Source: Paraglaciecola sp. 20A4 (GTDB lineage: Bacteria; Pseudomonadota; Gammaproteobacteria; Enterobacterales; Alteromonadaceae). Taken from it: DNA of 64,000 nt. Positions 56,595 through 64,000 of the stretch are shown piece by piece. Location: positions 62,001 through 126,000 of the forward strand of contig NZ_WTPY01000007.1 in assembly GCF_011378905.1 (NCBI RefSeq), in the 5' to 3' direction. Below the pieces are notes generated by a model, which saw only the letters and a list, made by a program, of their open reading frames with translations, was not told the DNA's origin and searched no databases. A program made the position numbers and the translations under genes. Numbering within the stretch: the first letter of the stretch is position 1; each line of letters begins with the position of its first letter.

Positions 56595-56962
56595 AGTAGC
56601 TTTAACACGTTTTCAGGGGGACGGCCGATTACCGCCAAGCTGTCTACGCTGGTAAGAGGGCCTTTGATCACGATCGGTCGTTCAATTAATTTGGGCGTGA
56701 CATGCATCACTCTGAGCAGTTCATCAGGGGAAATGTTATCGCTGTCGAGATTAAGCGCTTTATATTCCGCTTCTTTTGTTCGCATTAATGAACGGGGATC
56801 CAACATACCCAACATTAGCAGTATGGACTGCAATTCATCTTCACTGGGCGGGTGTTTGAGATACTCAATGACGATTGGTTGTTGGCCGTTGTCTTGTAAT
56901 ATTTTCAGGGTTTCCCGGCTCTTAGAGCAACGCGGGTTATGTAGTATGGTCAACTGCGACAT
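56591..56962 (-). CDS. arsC: ArsC-family arsenate reductase (YfgD type)
   Basis: 123 residues with the glutaredoxin-linked ArsC pattern: HNPRCSKSRETLKIL with catalytic Cys12, then a RSLMRTKEAEYK segment and ERPIVIKG. Enzymes of this family reduce arsenate with glutathione/glutaredoxin. The short relatives next to wrbA (YfgD type) have an unproven role in arsenic resistance. No arsenite pump or ArsR gene is nearby. Confidence 0.9.
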   Translation of the reverse strand: MSQLTILHNPRCSKSRETLKILQDNGQQPIVIEYLKHPPSEDELQSILLMLGMLDPRSLMRTKEAEYKALNLDSDNISPDELLRVMHVTPKLIERPIVIKGPLTSVDSLAVIGRPPENVLKLL

Positions 56963-57041
56963 GTTAAGTTTCTACTGTGCTTAATTTTGAATAGCGATAT
57001 TCTATCGTTTCGCTCTCATGGGTAAAAGGGAAGGCAGGACA

Positions 57042-57512
57042 ATGTTACGTAAATTTTTATTTTCGGTGCTAATTATTGCGGGATTAATGGCTGGCATAGT
57101 AGGTTATTCGCTGGTTAGAGCTGATTTCACAACAGATGACGGAGTTTCCCATCAGTGGAAGAACTATGAAGGCCAATGGGTTGTTGTTAACTATTTTGCA
57201 CAGTGGTGCGCACCATGCCTAAGAGAAATCCCTCAGTTAAATGACTTCTATCAGCAATATTCGTCAGATGTTCCTATGTTCGCCATTAGTTTTGACGCAG
57301 TCACACCTGAAGAATTAGCGCAATTAAAGCAAAAATTTGATATTCAGTTTCCGCTTATTGAAACCGTAGAGCGCGCTTTGCCTATGACCAAACCCAATAG
57401 CCTGCCCGCCACTTTTATTATTGGGCCTGACGGACAAGTGAAAAAACAATTATTAGGGGAGCAAACTGCGGCGTCGTTGCGCCGCGCTATCGATATTCTA
57501 AAGACTCTCTAA
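57042..57512 (+). CDS. TlpA-like thioredoxin-fold protein
   Basis: 156 residues from the ATG at 57042 (AGGAC before it). An N-terminal membrane anchor or uncleaved signal (about 5-25) precedes a thioredoxin domain with the redox motif WCAPC in FAQWCAPCLREIPQLNDFYQ and the cis-proline region SLPATFIIGPDGQVKK. It is expected to act in the periplasm as a thiol reductase or ResA/TlpA-type protein. The last 15 bp overlap the convergent bepA. Confidence 0.9.
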   Translation: MLRKFLFSVLIIAGLMAGIVGYSLVRADFTTDDGVSHQWKNYEGQWVVVNYFAQWCAPCLREIPQLNDFYQQYSSDVPMFAISFDAVTPEELAQLKQKFDIQFPLIETVERALPMTKPNSLPATFIIGPDGQVKKQLLGEQTAASLRRAIDILKTL

Positions 57513-58964
57513 ACGGGTTTGAAATTCGCGAAACTGCTCTATACGTGCGCGGATCCGCTGCTTTTCGATATTCTGATCACTGGCGTAATTATAGGCATTG
57601 TGTAGTTCATCTATCGCTCGAGGGTAGGACGCCGCTAATCCATATACTTCAGCGTTTGTTTGGTACATTTCAAGCTTCTTGTTACTTTTACCATAGGCAT
57701 CAGACAATATTTGATGCGCTAACATATTGTCGCTCTCCACTAACAGGTAGTCTTTTAAAATACGAATAGCGAGATCATATTCTTTATTTTCCACTAACGC
57801 ATTGGCCAAATTCAGGGTAATAACACGGTTACGCGGGGTTAATGTCGCTTGGGCTGTTAGTTTTTCTATGGCGTCCTTGACCCGTCCCGTAGCTAAAGCA
57901 ATATCGGTATACGTATCTAAATAAAACAAATTGCGTGGATCATCGTTAAGTAACGTATCGATGAGTTTTTGTGCTTCTTCATATTGCTTATTGGCTAGAT
58001 ATGCTAAGGCTAAACCGTACTCAGATGCTGCTTTAAAGGCATAGCTACCGCGCTCAAGACTGGTTTTAAAGTAGCTAATATTATATTCGGGTGTAGCATA
58101 ATAACGTGCCAATATTCGACTTTTCGCTAAATGGAAACTCAAGCTTTCTGGGATCCGTCCGGTGTTATAACTCGCTGCCCGTGTGCGCGCATCTGCGACC
58201 CGAGATTCTGGCAATGGGTGAGTCAATAAGAAGGCAGGGGGTTTGGACTTCAAGCGATACTTTTCTACTAACGTCCCAAAGAATTCACCAGCTGCGTCGG
58301 GATCGAATCCAGCCCTGGCAAGAATACGTATGCCGATACTATCCGCTTCTTTCTCATTTTGCCGAGTATAATTGATTGAAGCTTGTGCTGATGCTGCAGA
58401 ACCTGCGCTTATGGCGGCAATACCGGCCTCAGGGTTGGCAATAGCAAGTAGAATACCCCCTAGAGCTGATGCCAACTGAAGAGGAGATGATTTCTGTTTT
58501 GCTTCTATACTTCGCGCTATGTGTCTTTGCGTGACGTGACTAACTTCGTGAGCAAGAACTGATGCGAGTTCACTCTCGTTTCTAGCGTTATAGATTAGAC
58601 CGGTGTGCACACCAACATGGCCGCCAAAAAAGGCAAAAGCGTTTATTTCTGAATTATTAAGCAAGAAAAATTCGAATGGAAATTTTACATTATCAGCTTG
58701 GGCGACCAATCGATTTCCCAAATCTTGAATATATTCATCTAATAACGGATCATTAATAATCGGCGCCTGACCGCGCAATTGACGCATCAATACATCACCA
58801 ATTTGCATTTCTTTATCTAAACTAATGGCGCTCGATGCTACAACACCAATTTCAGGTAAATCATTTTTCTGATTGGCAGCAACAACGGCGCCACTAGCAA
58901 ATATAGCGAGTGATACGCTTAGAGTGACCAACGCTTTTTTGCAAACATGGGTTGTTTTAATCAT
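57498..58964 (-). CDS. bepA: Beta-barrel assembly-enhancing protease BepA
   Basis: 488 residues. A signal peptide, an M48 metalloprotease domain and a C-terminal TPR domain (about 270-480). The zinc site is HEVSH (His139, Glu140, His143) with the third ligand Glu206 in EKEAD. The regulatory His249 in LLTHPLPESR corresponds to the His switch of E. coli BepA. It degrades or helps LptD and other barrel proteins at the BAM complex; bamC is in this window. AGGTGAA precedes the ATG. Confidence 0.95.
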   Translation of the reverse strand: MIKTTHVCKKALVTLSVSLAIFASGAVVAANQKNDLPEIGVVASSAISLDKEMQIGDVLMRQLRGQAPIINDPLLDEYIQDLGNRLVAQADNVKFPFEFFLLNNSEINAFAFFGGHVGVHTGLIYNARNESELASVLAHEVSHVTQRHIARSIEAKQKSSPLQLASALGGILLAIANPEAGIAAISAGSAASAQASINYTRQNEKEADSIGIRILARAGFDPDAAGEFFGTLVEKYRLKSKPPAFLLTHPLPESRVADARTRAASYNTGRIPESLSFHLAKSRILARYYATPEYNISYFKTSLERGSYAFKAASEYGLALAYLANKQYEEAQKLIDTLLNDDPRNLFYLDTYTDIALATGRVKDAIEKLTAQATLTPRNRVITLNLANALVENKEYDLAIRILKDYLLVESDNMLAHQILSDAYGKSNKKLEMYQTNAEVYGLAASYPRAIDELHNAYNYASDQNIEKQRIRARIEQFREFQTRLESL

Positions 58965-59352
58965 TTCACCTATTTAATCAATTACGGCTTCGGTACTAAG
59001 AAAGGCTATAGCTTGATTTAGTTCCGAAAAACTGACGATATCTTACTATATTGCGTTTATAAGGCAGAACATCAAGTATTTTATCCGCTCTATTACCATA
59101 TCTTTACATTCATGTTGTATCGTCAGATATATTCTTAGCGACAATGCCATGGTGCGATCAGTCATTGCCGGTAAAAAGAGCATGGAAGTTAGCTAAAATC
59201 TTATCTTTCTTTATTCACACAATATAATATGTTGCGCCTTGTAGATTTTAAGTCATTTTTCATTAATATCCGGCTAATTTGTTTAGCTAGTTCAAACGTT
59301 AAGTTTTTTTATCAATGTTTTTAACCGTATGTTTTAGAGGTACAGCAGTCAT
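58965..59352. other. Divergent intergenic region between bepA and perM
   Basis: 388 bp with promoters presumably for both genes. It contains a single exact DnaA box TTATTCACA (59211-59219), isolated and probably chance. No RNA gene or repeat seen. Confidence 0.45.
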
Positions 59353-60432
59353 ATGTTAAGTGTGTTTGAAAGGTGGTATAAGCGCAAGTTCTCGGATCCT
59401 GACTCAGTGATGTTGCTGATTATGCTCATTGCTGTGTCGTTATTGCTGGCGTTGCTTGGCACCATTTTAATGCCTGTGCTTGTTGCTGCAGTGCTTGCCT
59501 ATTTATTAGATTGGCCAGTGAGTCAGCTTGTGCGGATTGGCATGCGGCGCGGTATTGCATGCAGTCTGGTTATTTTCAGTTTTTTAACCCTGTGTATTTT
59601 AACTTTTATTGGTATTGTGCCGGTCGTTTCCCAACAAAGTATTAACTTGATCCGTGAGATGCCACAAATTTGGGGACAAGCTCAAGTATGGTTGCTGCAT
59701 TTACCTGAACAGTATCCTGATTTTGTTCATCTAGGTGACGTGCAAGATATGCTTGATGGCGTTAATGAACGGATTGTTAGTCTAGGGGAACAGCTCCTTT
59801 CAGCTTCCGTTAGTTCATTAGGCAGTTTAGCTTCGCTTTTAATTTATCTTGTACTTGTGCCGTTGATGGTATTTTTCATGCTAAAAGACAAAAATCAACT
59901 ATTAGATAATCTGGCTCCACTTTTACCATCACAGCGCCGTTTGATTAAACAAGTCGGCAGTGAAATGAATACCCAAATTGCCAACTATATTCGTGGCAAG
60001 GTCATTGAAATAGTGATTGTGGGAACAATCTCGGCGGTAACATTTGCCCTGATGGATTTACGGTACGCCTTGTTATTGGGTGTTTTGGTAGGCTTTTCCG
60101 TCCTTATTCCGTATATAGGCGCAGCCGTTGTAACTATACCGGTAGCCGTTGTGGCATTGTTCCAATGGGGACTTACTCCTGATTTCTGGTATTTGATGTT
60201 TGCTTATAGTGTTATACAAGCACTCGATGGCAACGTCTTAGTGCCTGTTTTGTTTTCAGAAGCGGTTAGTTTACATCCCGTATATATTATTATTGCGGTA
60301 TTGTTTTTCGGCGGTTTATGGGGGTTTTGGGGAGTGTTTTTCGCAATACCATTAGCTACTTTGGTCAAAGCGGTGATCAATGCTTGGAAGGCGCCGAACC
60401 ATTACCCGGCGCTGGAAGACCAATCTAGTTAG
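59353..60432 (+). CDS. perM: AI-2E/PerM-family membrane protein
   Basis: 359 residues with about eight membrane helices and a soluble insert (about 100-155). The family signature PYIGAAVVTIPVAVVALFQWG and the QALDGNVLVPVLFSEAVSLHPVYIIIAVLFFGGLWGFWGVFFAIPLATLVKAV end are conserved. Members include TqsA and putative permeases; the function of PerM itself is unknown. AGAGGT precedes the ATG. It is often found near hda and bepA. Confidence 0.92.
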   Translation: MLSVFERWYKRKFSDPDSVMLLIMLIAVSLLLALLGTILMPVLVAAVLAYLLDWPVSQLVRIGMRRGIACSLVIFSFLTLCILTFIGIVPVVSQQSINLIREMPQIWGQAQVWLLHLPEQYPDFVHLGDVQDMLDGVNERIVSLGEQLLSASVSSLGSLASLLIYLVLVPLMVFFMLKDKNQLLDNLAPLLPSQRRLIKQVGSEMNTQIANYIRGKVIEIVIVGTISAVTFALMDLRYALLLGVLVGFSVLIPYIGAAVVTIPVAVVALFQWGLTPDFWYLMFAYSVIQALDGNVLVPVLFSEAVSLHPVYIIIAVLFFGGLWGFWGVFFAIPLATLVKAVINAWKAPNHYPALEDQSS

Positions 60433-60442
60433 ATGAAGTAAA

Positions 60443-60484
60443 GCGTTTGTATGCAGCGAGAATTAATGTGCTGTCTACAAACGC
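60443..60484. terminator. Long hairpin between convergent perM and bcp
   Basis: GCGTTTGTA (60443-60451) pairs with TACAAACGC (60476-60484), continued by CAGC/GCTG inside, giving a 13-bp stem with one internal loop. There is no T run. It could stabilise or end both convergent transcripts. Confidence 0.55.
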
Positions 60485-60504
60485 GCTGGGCGTATGGCGA
60501 TTAA

Positions 60505-60969
60505 CTATTGATTAAGATAATCGAGTACAACCTGATGATGATCTTTGGTCTTAAATTTATCAAAAACGTGTTCAATGACACCTTTCTCATTAATCAAAAA
60601 GCTAATACGATGAATGCCATCGTATTCCTTACCCATAAATTTCTTTAAACCCCATACTCCGAATTGTTCGGCTACCGCGTGATCTTCATCTGATAGCAGG
60701 CTAAAATTGAGTTGTTCTTTTTCAATAAATTTTGGTAGGCGTTTCACAGCATCTGGGCTAATACCTAATACAACCACATTAAGTTTATCCAGTTCATTTT
60801 TGCTGTCGCGTAAATTTTGGGCCTGAACTGTGCAGCCGGGCGTCATCGCCTTAGGATAAAAATATACCAGTACTTTCTTACCGGAAAAATCAGTTAGATT
60901 AACGGTTTCACCGTTTTCGTTCAGTAGTGAAAATGCCGGCGCAGTTGCGCCTGCGGTCAGTCTATTCAT
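60505..60969 (-). CDS. bcp: Thiol peroxidase Bcp (peroxiredoxin)
   Basis: 154 residues. The peroxidatic Cys46 lies in YFYPKAMTPGCTVQAQNLRD. E. coli Bcp has a second, resolving Cys five residues later; here that place is Gln51 and no other Cys exists in the protein, so it works as a 1-Cys enzyme needing an external thiol. It reduces hydroperoxides. An 8-bp tandem repeat lies 30 bp upstream of the start. Confidence 0.95.
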   Translation of the reverse strand: MNRLTAGATAPAFSLLNENGETVNLTDFSGKKVLVYFYPKAMTPGCTVQAQNLRDSKNELDKLNVVVLGISPDAVKRLPKFIEKEQLNFSLLSDEDHAVAEQFGVWGLKKFMGKEYDGIHRISFLINEKGVIEHVFDKFKTKDHHQVVLDYLNQ

Positions 60970-60998
60970 GTCATTTTGTCCTTTGTTTTAAATGCATC

Positions 60999-61036
60999 GA
61001 TTAGTTGATTAATTGATTAATTGATTAATTGATTAG
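60999..61036. repeat. 8-bp tandem repeat (GATTAATT)n
   Basis: 4.75 copies of an 8-bp unit (GATTAGTT, then three GATTAATT, then GATTAG) between bcp and gcvR. It lies just upstream of bcp, in the likely promoter or leader, and just behind the gcvR stop codon. Confidence 0.95.
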
Positions 61037-61044
61037 TGAAATCA

Positions 61045-61572
61045 TCAATGATTTTGCTTAATCGCACCGTGTAAATGTAGACCTTCGAGCAAGCTGTGAA
61101 ATTGGCTTTCAAAGTCTATTAAGTTTATGTCGTGAGGCATACTTACTACCATTTTACATTTGACCTGCGCGTTTTCTTCAGCCGGTGTTTGGATTGTTTT
61201 TAAGCGCAGAGCACTGACGGTCACACAGAATGTTGAAAAAAATTGGGTAACCTCTTTTATAACGCCTAAAGCATCCACTCCGGAAAATTCCACATCCGCT
61301 AAATGCTCTAGGTTTTGTTTTGAGTGTCGCTTAGTACGCTTCATCATAGATAGAAGATCAAGCTGCTGGCAGGCCACGGGGATTGCTAATTCAACCCGCA
61401 CAATTGCGCTCTGTAAGCCTTCTACAATCATAGTAAGTGAAAAATCTTGACCATAAACAGCTTGCCTACTGTCTAATATATTACAACCCGCGGCACTAAC
61501 AACATCGGTTAGTGTACTAAGCATGGTGACCTTATTGGCACCCAAAATGGTGATGATTAATTGTTGTTTCAT
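61045..61572 (-). CDS. gcvR: Glycine cleavage system transcriptional repressor GcvR
   Basis: 175 residues with two ACT domains (about 4-75 and 92-165): IITILGANKVTMLSTLTDVVSAAGCNILDSRQAVYGQDFSLTMIVEG and VDALGVIKEVTQFFSTFCVTVSALRLKT. GcvR holds the activator GcvA in check when glycine is low, rather than binding DNA itself. Divergent to dapA, and upstream of bcp on the same strand, the usual gammaproteobacterial order. Confidence 0.93.
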   Translation of the reverse strand: MKQQLIITILGANKVTMLSTLTDVVSAAGCNILDSRQAVYGQDFSLTMIVEGLQSAIVRVELAIPVACQQLDLLSMMKRTKRHSKQNLEHLADVEFSGVDALGVIKEVTQFFSTFCVTVSALRLKTIQTPAEENAQVKCKMVVSMPHDINLIDFESQFHSLLEGLHLHGAIKQNH

Positions 61573-61733
61573 TAAAATATTGAGCTTAATTATAAATTTC
61601 TGACCCTACTAACATACCTGATTTCACCCTAGTATTTCCAGTTTCGGTGTTGGTTTCGCATTCTGCGCATTCAATGCTTGTTTTTACCCCACAGGCTCAT
61701 TACCATAAGGCGCGAATTTTTTATGGAGTAGGT

Positions 61734-62615
61734 ATGTTTACTGGTAGTTACGTTGCTTTAATCACCCCCATGTACCAATCTGGCGAGATAGATTATCCGT
61801 CCTTAAAAAAATTGGTCGAATTTCATATTGCTAATGGCAGCCACGGTTTAATCGCAGTGGGCACCACGGGTGAGTCTGCTACTTTGCCCTTCGATGAACA
61901 TATTGAAGTCGTTAGGCGTATGGTTGAGTTTGCGGATAAGAAAATCCCAATTATCGCCGGAAGTGGCGCTAACTCAACGGCTGAAGCTATTTTTCTAAGT
62001 GAACAGATGTCTGACACAGGCATAGATGGCTTCCTTAGCGTGGTACCTTATTACAACAAACCTCAACAAAAAGGCATGGTAGCGCACTTTAGAGCAATAG
62101 CTGACGCGACCGACCTTCCGGTACTGCTGTATAACGTACCCGGACGCACAGTGGCTGATATGTTACCTGAGACAGTAGCTGAGTTAGCTACCCACCCAAA
62201 AATTGTTGGGCTTAAAGACGCCACAGGTGATATGGCTAGGTTGAAGCAAACCCTGCCTTTGGTTGACAAAGACTTCGTCTTTTTAAGCGGTGATGATTCC
62301 ACTGGCTGCGAATTTTTAACCTGCGGCGGTCATGGTGTAATTTCGGTTACAGCTAACATCGTGCCTAAACAAATGGCACAAATGTGTGAAGCGGCATTAG
62401 CCGGTGACTTTGTGAAAGCAAAGGAAATCGATCAAAAAATTGCAGGTTTGCATAGCTCGCTATTTATTGAACCAAATCCAGTCTTGCCTAAGTGGGCATT
62501 ATATAAAATGGGGCTCATTCAATCTGCATTTTTGCGTTTACCGCTAATTGAATCGGAACTTGATAGCCAAATTCATATCGAACAAGTCATGCGCAATTCG
62601 GGCGTATTATCTTAA
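61734..62615 (+). CDS. dapA: 4-hydroxy-tetrahydrodipicolinate synthase
   Basis: 293 residues from the ATG at 61734, with GGAG just upstream; the frame is open to 61647 without a ribosome site. The TIM-barrel lyase residues are present: Thr44-Thr45 (GTTGESATLP), Tyr133 (LLYNVPGRT, Arg138) and Schiff-base Lys161 (GLKDATGD). It condenses pyruvate and aspartate semialdehyde, the first step to lysine and diaminopimelate. bamC follows 9 bp downstream in the same operon. Confidence 0.97.
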   Translation: MFTGSYVALITPMYQSGEIDYPSLKKLVEFHIANGSHGLIAVGTTGESATLPFDEHIEVVRRMVEFADKKIPIIAGSGANSTAEAIFLSEQMSDTGIDGFLSVVPYYNKPQQKGMVAHFRAIADATDLPVLLYNVPGRTVADMLPETVAELATHPKIVGLKDATGDMARLKQTLPLVDKDFVFLSGDDSTGCEFLTCGGHGVISVTANIVPKQMAQMCEAALAGDFVKAKEIDQKIAGLHSSLFIEPNPVLPKWALYKMGLIQSAFLRLPLIESELDSQIHIEQVMRNSGVLS

Positions 62616-62624
62616 GGAGATTGC

Positions 62625-63731
62625 ATGACAACTAAGTTTTTCATTGGCGGGGCTATTGCGATTGGCGTATTGAGCGCCTGTAGTTCTTTAGAAGAGCGAC
62701 AAATCGCTAGCGGTAATTTTGAATATACCAAGCAGCAACCCGGCAAGGATATTCAAGTACCCGCCGATGTTGACCGCCCTAATTTTAGTCAGGCTTATAA
62801 GCTTCCTGCGCTAGATAAAGACGCTCCTCGCAGTTTTATAGGCAAAAAGCTTAAGGTGATATCACCTGCTTTAGTATTGCCTTTAGTCACGGGCTCGCAT
62901 GTGGACGATGGCAGTAAAGATGCTAAAGTTAATTTTGATCAAGTGGATGATAGTCAACCACTCGACACAACAATTTGGAACTCTTTGCTTAGCTACCTTG
63001 AAGAACAAGGGATTGGCATTGAGTCTTTTGATAAGGATAAGCAACGTCTGGTAACTGATTGGGTTGTCGCCAAAGAAGTATTGGATGATCATTGGTACAG
63101 CTGGACAAGCGTTGAACGTGATACCAGTCAACGTTTCGAGTTTGATCTAGAAATGAAAACTCACGGGCGAACTGCAACGCTTAACGTCCACTTGGTTGAC
63201 TATGAAGAACGTCAAGGTAATAAAGTTATTGCTGAAAAATCGGATGTCGATGGGCGAGCTAAAGAAGTCGACATTCTAAATAAAGTTATCGGACACTACG
63301 AGTATCAAATTCGGGTTGCCGATGCTAAGCGGGTACGTGAAATTCGCCGTGGAATGCAATTAACGATTGGTATTGATGAAGAAGACGCACCAGCGTTTAT
63401 TATTGATAGCAACTACAACACTGCTTGGCCTCGCGTATTATTAGTCCTACGTAAACTGGGTTTTGACGTAAAAGATTACGATAAATCTAATGGTTTATTG
63501 TTTGTTAAATATAACGGCACTGAAAGTGGTTGGTGGGATTCAATATGGTCAAACGATGCCAATGCCTTACCGCTGGAAAAACAGGAATATCGCTTTAGAG
63601 TTGAAGAGGTCGGTGAGAAAACGTCATTGACCGTTCTCGATAATGAAAGCACGCCGTTTACGCAAGAAAAACTATCTAGTTTATATGACGTTTTTGCTCG
63701 TGTAATGGCTGACGACAACTTAGACATTTAA
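62625..63731 (+). CDS. bamC: Outer-membrane assembly lipoprotein BamC
   Basis: 368 residues. A lipoprotein signal ends with VLSACSS (lipid Cys19). An unstructured N-terminal segment (about 20-85) that contacts BamD is followed by two helix-grip domains (about 90-215 and 240-350). It is part of the BAM complex inserting beta barrels. The dapA-bamC-purC order is classical. A terminator follows. Confidence 0.95.
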   Translation: MTTKFFIGGAIAIGVLSACSSLEERQIASGNFEYTKQQPGKDIQVPADVDRPNFSQAYKLPALDKDAPRSFIGKKLKVISPALVLPLVTGSHVDDGSKDAKVNFDQVDDSQPLDTTIWNSLLSYLEEQGIGIESFDKDKQRLVTDWVVAKEVLDDHWYSWTSVERDTSQRFEFDLEMKTHGRTATLNVHLVDYEERQGNKVIAEKSDVDGRAKEVDILNKVIGHYEYQIRVADAKRVREIRRGMQLTIGIDEEDAPAFIIDSNYNTAWPRVLLVLRKLGFDVKDYDKSNGLLFVKYNGTESGWWDSIWSNDANALPLEKQEYRFRVEEVGEKTSLTVLDNESTPFTQEKLSSLYDVFARVMADDNLDI

Positions 63732-63750
63732 CCTTTATCGCATATTTTGA

Positions 63751-63774
63751 AAGAGCACCGCAAGGGTGCTTTTT
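63751..63774 (+). terminator. Rho-independent terminator after bamC
   Basis: AGCACC (63754-63759) and GGTGCT (63765-63770) with A-T extension, loop GCAAG, then T. It separates dapA-bamC from purC. Confidence 0.8.
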
Positions 63775-63811
63775 CATTTTGTAGACAACCCTTTTCTAAG
63801 GACAATCTTGT

Positions 63812-64000
63812 ATGAGCTTCGCTGACCAAGTGCTTGCTGTTAATGATAATCTACCTATTCGCACAAATTTACCGGTACATAGTGGAAAAGTTCGCTCTGT
63901 TTACTGGTTAACCGAAGAAGATAGCTATCGCCTCATTGAGCAACATAACTACCCTGTACCGAAAGATACACCGTTAGCGATAATGTTAATCAGTGACCGT
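63812..64000 (+). CDS. purC: Phosphoribosylaminoimidazole-succinocarboxamide synthase, 5' part
   Basis: The window ends after 63 codons of this frame. The ATG at 63812 follows AAGGAC. The N-terminus ([31 protein letters not shown], then [10 protein letters not shown]) matches PurC of the long form used by Alteromonadales, where [10 protein letters not shown] is the nucleotide-binding loop. The enzyme couples aspartate to CAIR. Only the start is visible, so completeness cannot be judged. Confidence 0.88.
   Translation, partial: MSFADQVLAVNDNLPIRTNLPVHSGKVRSVYWLTEEDSYRLIEQHNYPVPKDTPLAIMLISDR

Noticed and set aside
59211-59219. Single DnaA box near perM
   Set aside because: Isolated exact match without partners; expected by chance in a 64-kb AT-rich window.
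61045-61733. Glycine or lysine riboswitch near gcvR/dapA
   Set aside because: The spaces before both genes are too short and show none of the conserved riboswitch cores.

Overview
The window reads as a chromosomal segment of a moderately AT-rich marine gammaproteobacterium, most likely an Alteromonadaceae member of the Glaciecola/Paraglaciecola/Alteromonas type. This rests on recognisable protein families and gene order: thrS-infC-rpmI-rplT-pheST-ihfA, purMN-DUF3108, DUF2066-hda, dapA-bamC-purC, a FadE-type acyl-CoA dehydrogenase, a rhombosortase and EF-P-like EfpL. No database search was run, so the genus is an inference.

Layout. 1-1.1 kb: 3' part of an S9 prolyl oligopeptidase. 1.3-1.8 kb: efpL. 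2.3-10.4 kb: an accessory island with a small membrane-anchored protein, a 2169-residue exported SpvB/VCBS/RHS polymorphic-toxin-like protein with an unrecognised C-terminus, a periplasmic Sel1-repeat protein directly behind it (immunity candidate), and a degraded reading frame before a strong terminator. 10.4-12.9 kb: a ZnuD-like TonB receptor and a small His/Cys protein behind an exact-core Zur operator. 13-20.6 kb: single housekeeping genes (YciI-like, NAD(P)-binding protein, hpf, rhombosortase, CBS pair, YcaQ glycosylase, lipoprotein, cysK), with one decayed gene near 13.8 kb. 20.9-28.7 kb: a seven-gene molybdenum hydroxylase operon (MoxR ATPase, VWA protein, RDD membrane protein, XdhC, MocA-like transferase, 2Fe-2S subunit, Tat-exported molybdopterin subunit). 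28.7-31.2 kb: an EIIA-Glc-like protein lacking its phospho-histidine, an ACT protein, a cluster of DnaA boxes in an intergenic space, and a patatin-like protein. 31.7 kb: tRNA-Val(GAC).

32.5-38.3 kb: porin, BCCT transporter, cNMP/CBS/DUF294 regulator and DnaQ-like exonuclease. 38.3-40.9 kb (minus): DUF3080 lipoprotein, pteridine reductase-like SDR, START protein. 41-48.2 kb: the translation and IHF operon, with infC starting at AUU. 48.4-53.5 kb (minus): fadE with a FadR-like site, DUF3108, purN, purM. 53.7-63.7 kb: DUF2066, hda, DUF2069, wrbA, arsC, a TlpA-like thioredoxin, bepA, perM, bcp, gcvR, dapA and bamC. The window ends inside purC.

How they work together. Most of the window is core metabolism and envelope upkeep. 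The parts worth a second look are the RHS toxin/Sel1 locus, the DnaA-box cluster (in a window that also encodes Hda), the Zur-controlled receptor module, the pseudo-EIIA/ACT pair, and the CoxDE-like maturation genes serving a hydroxylase that is not CO dehydrogenase.
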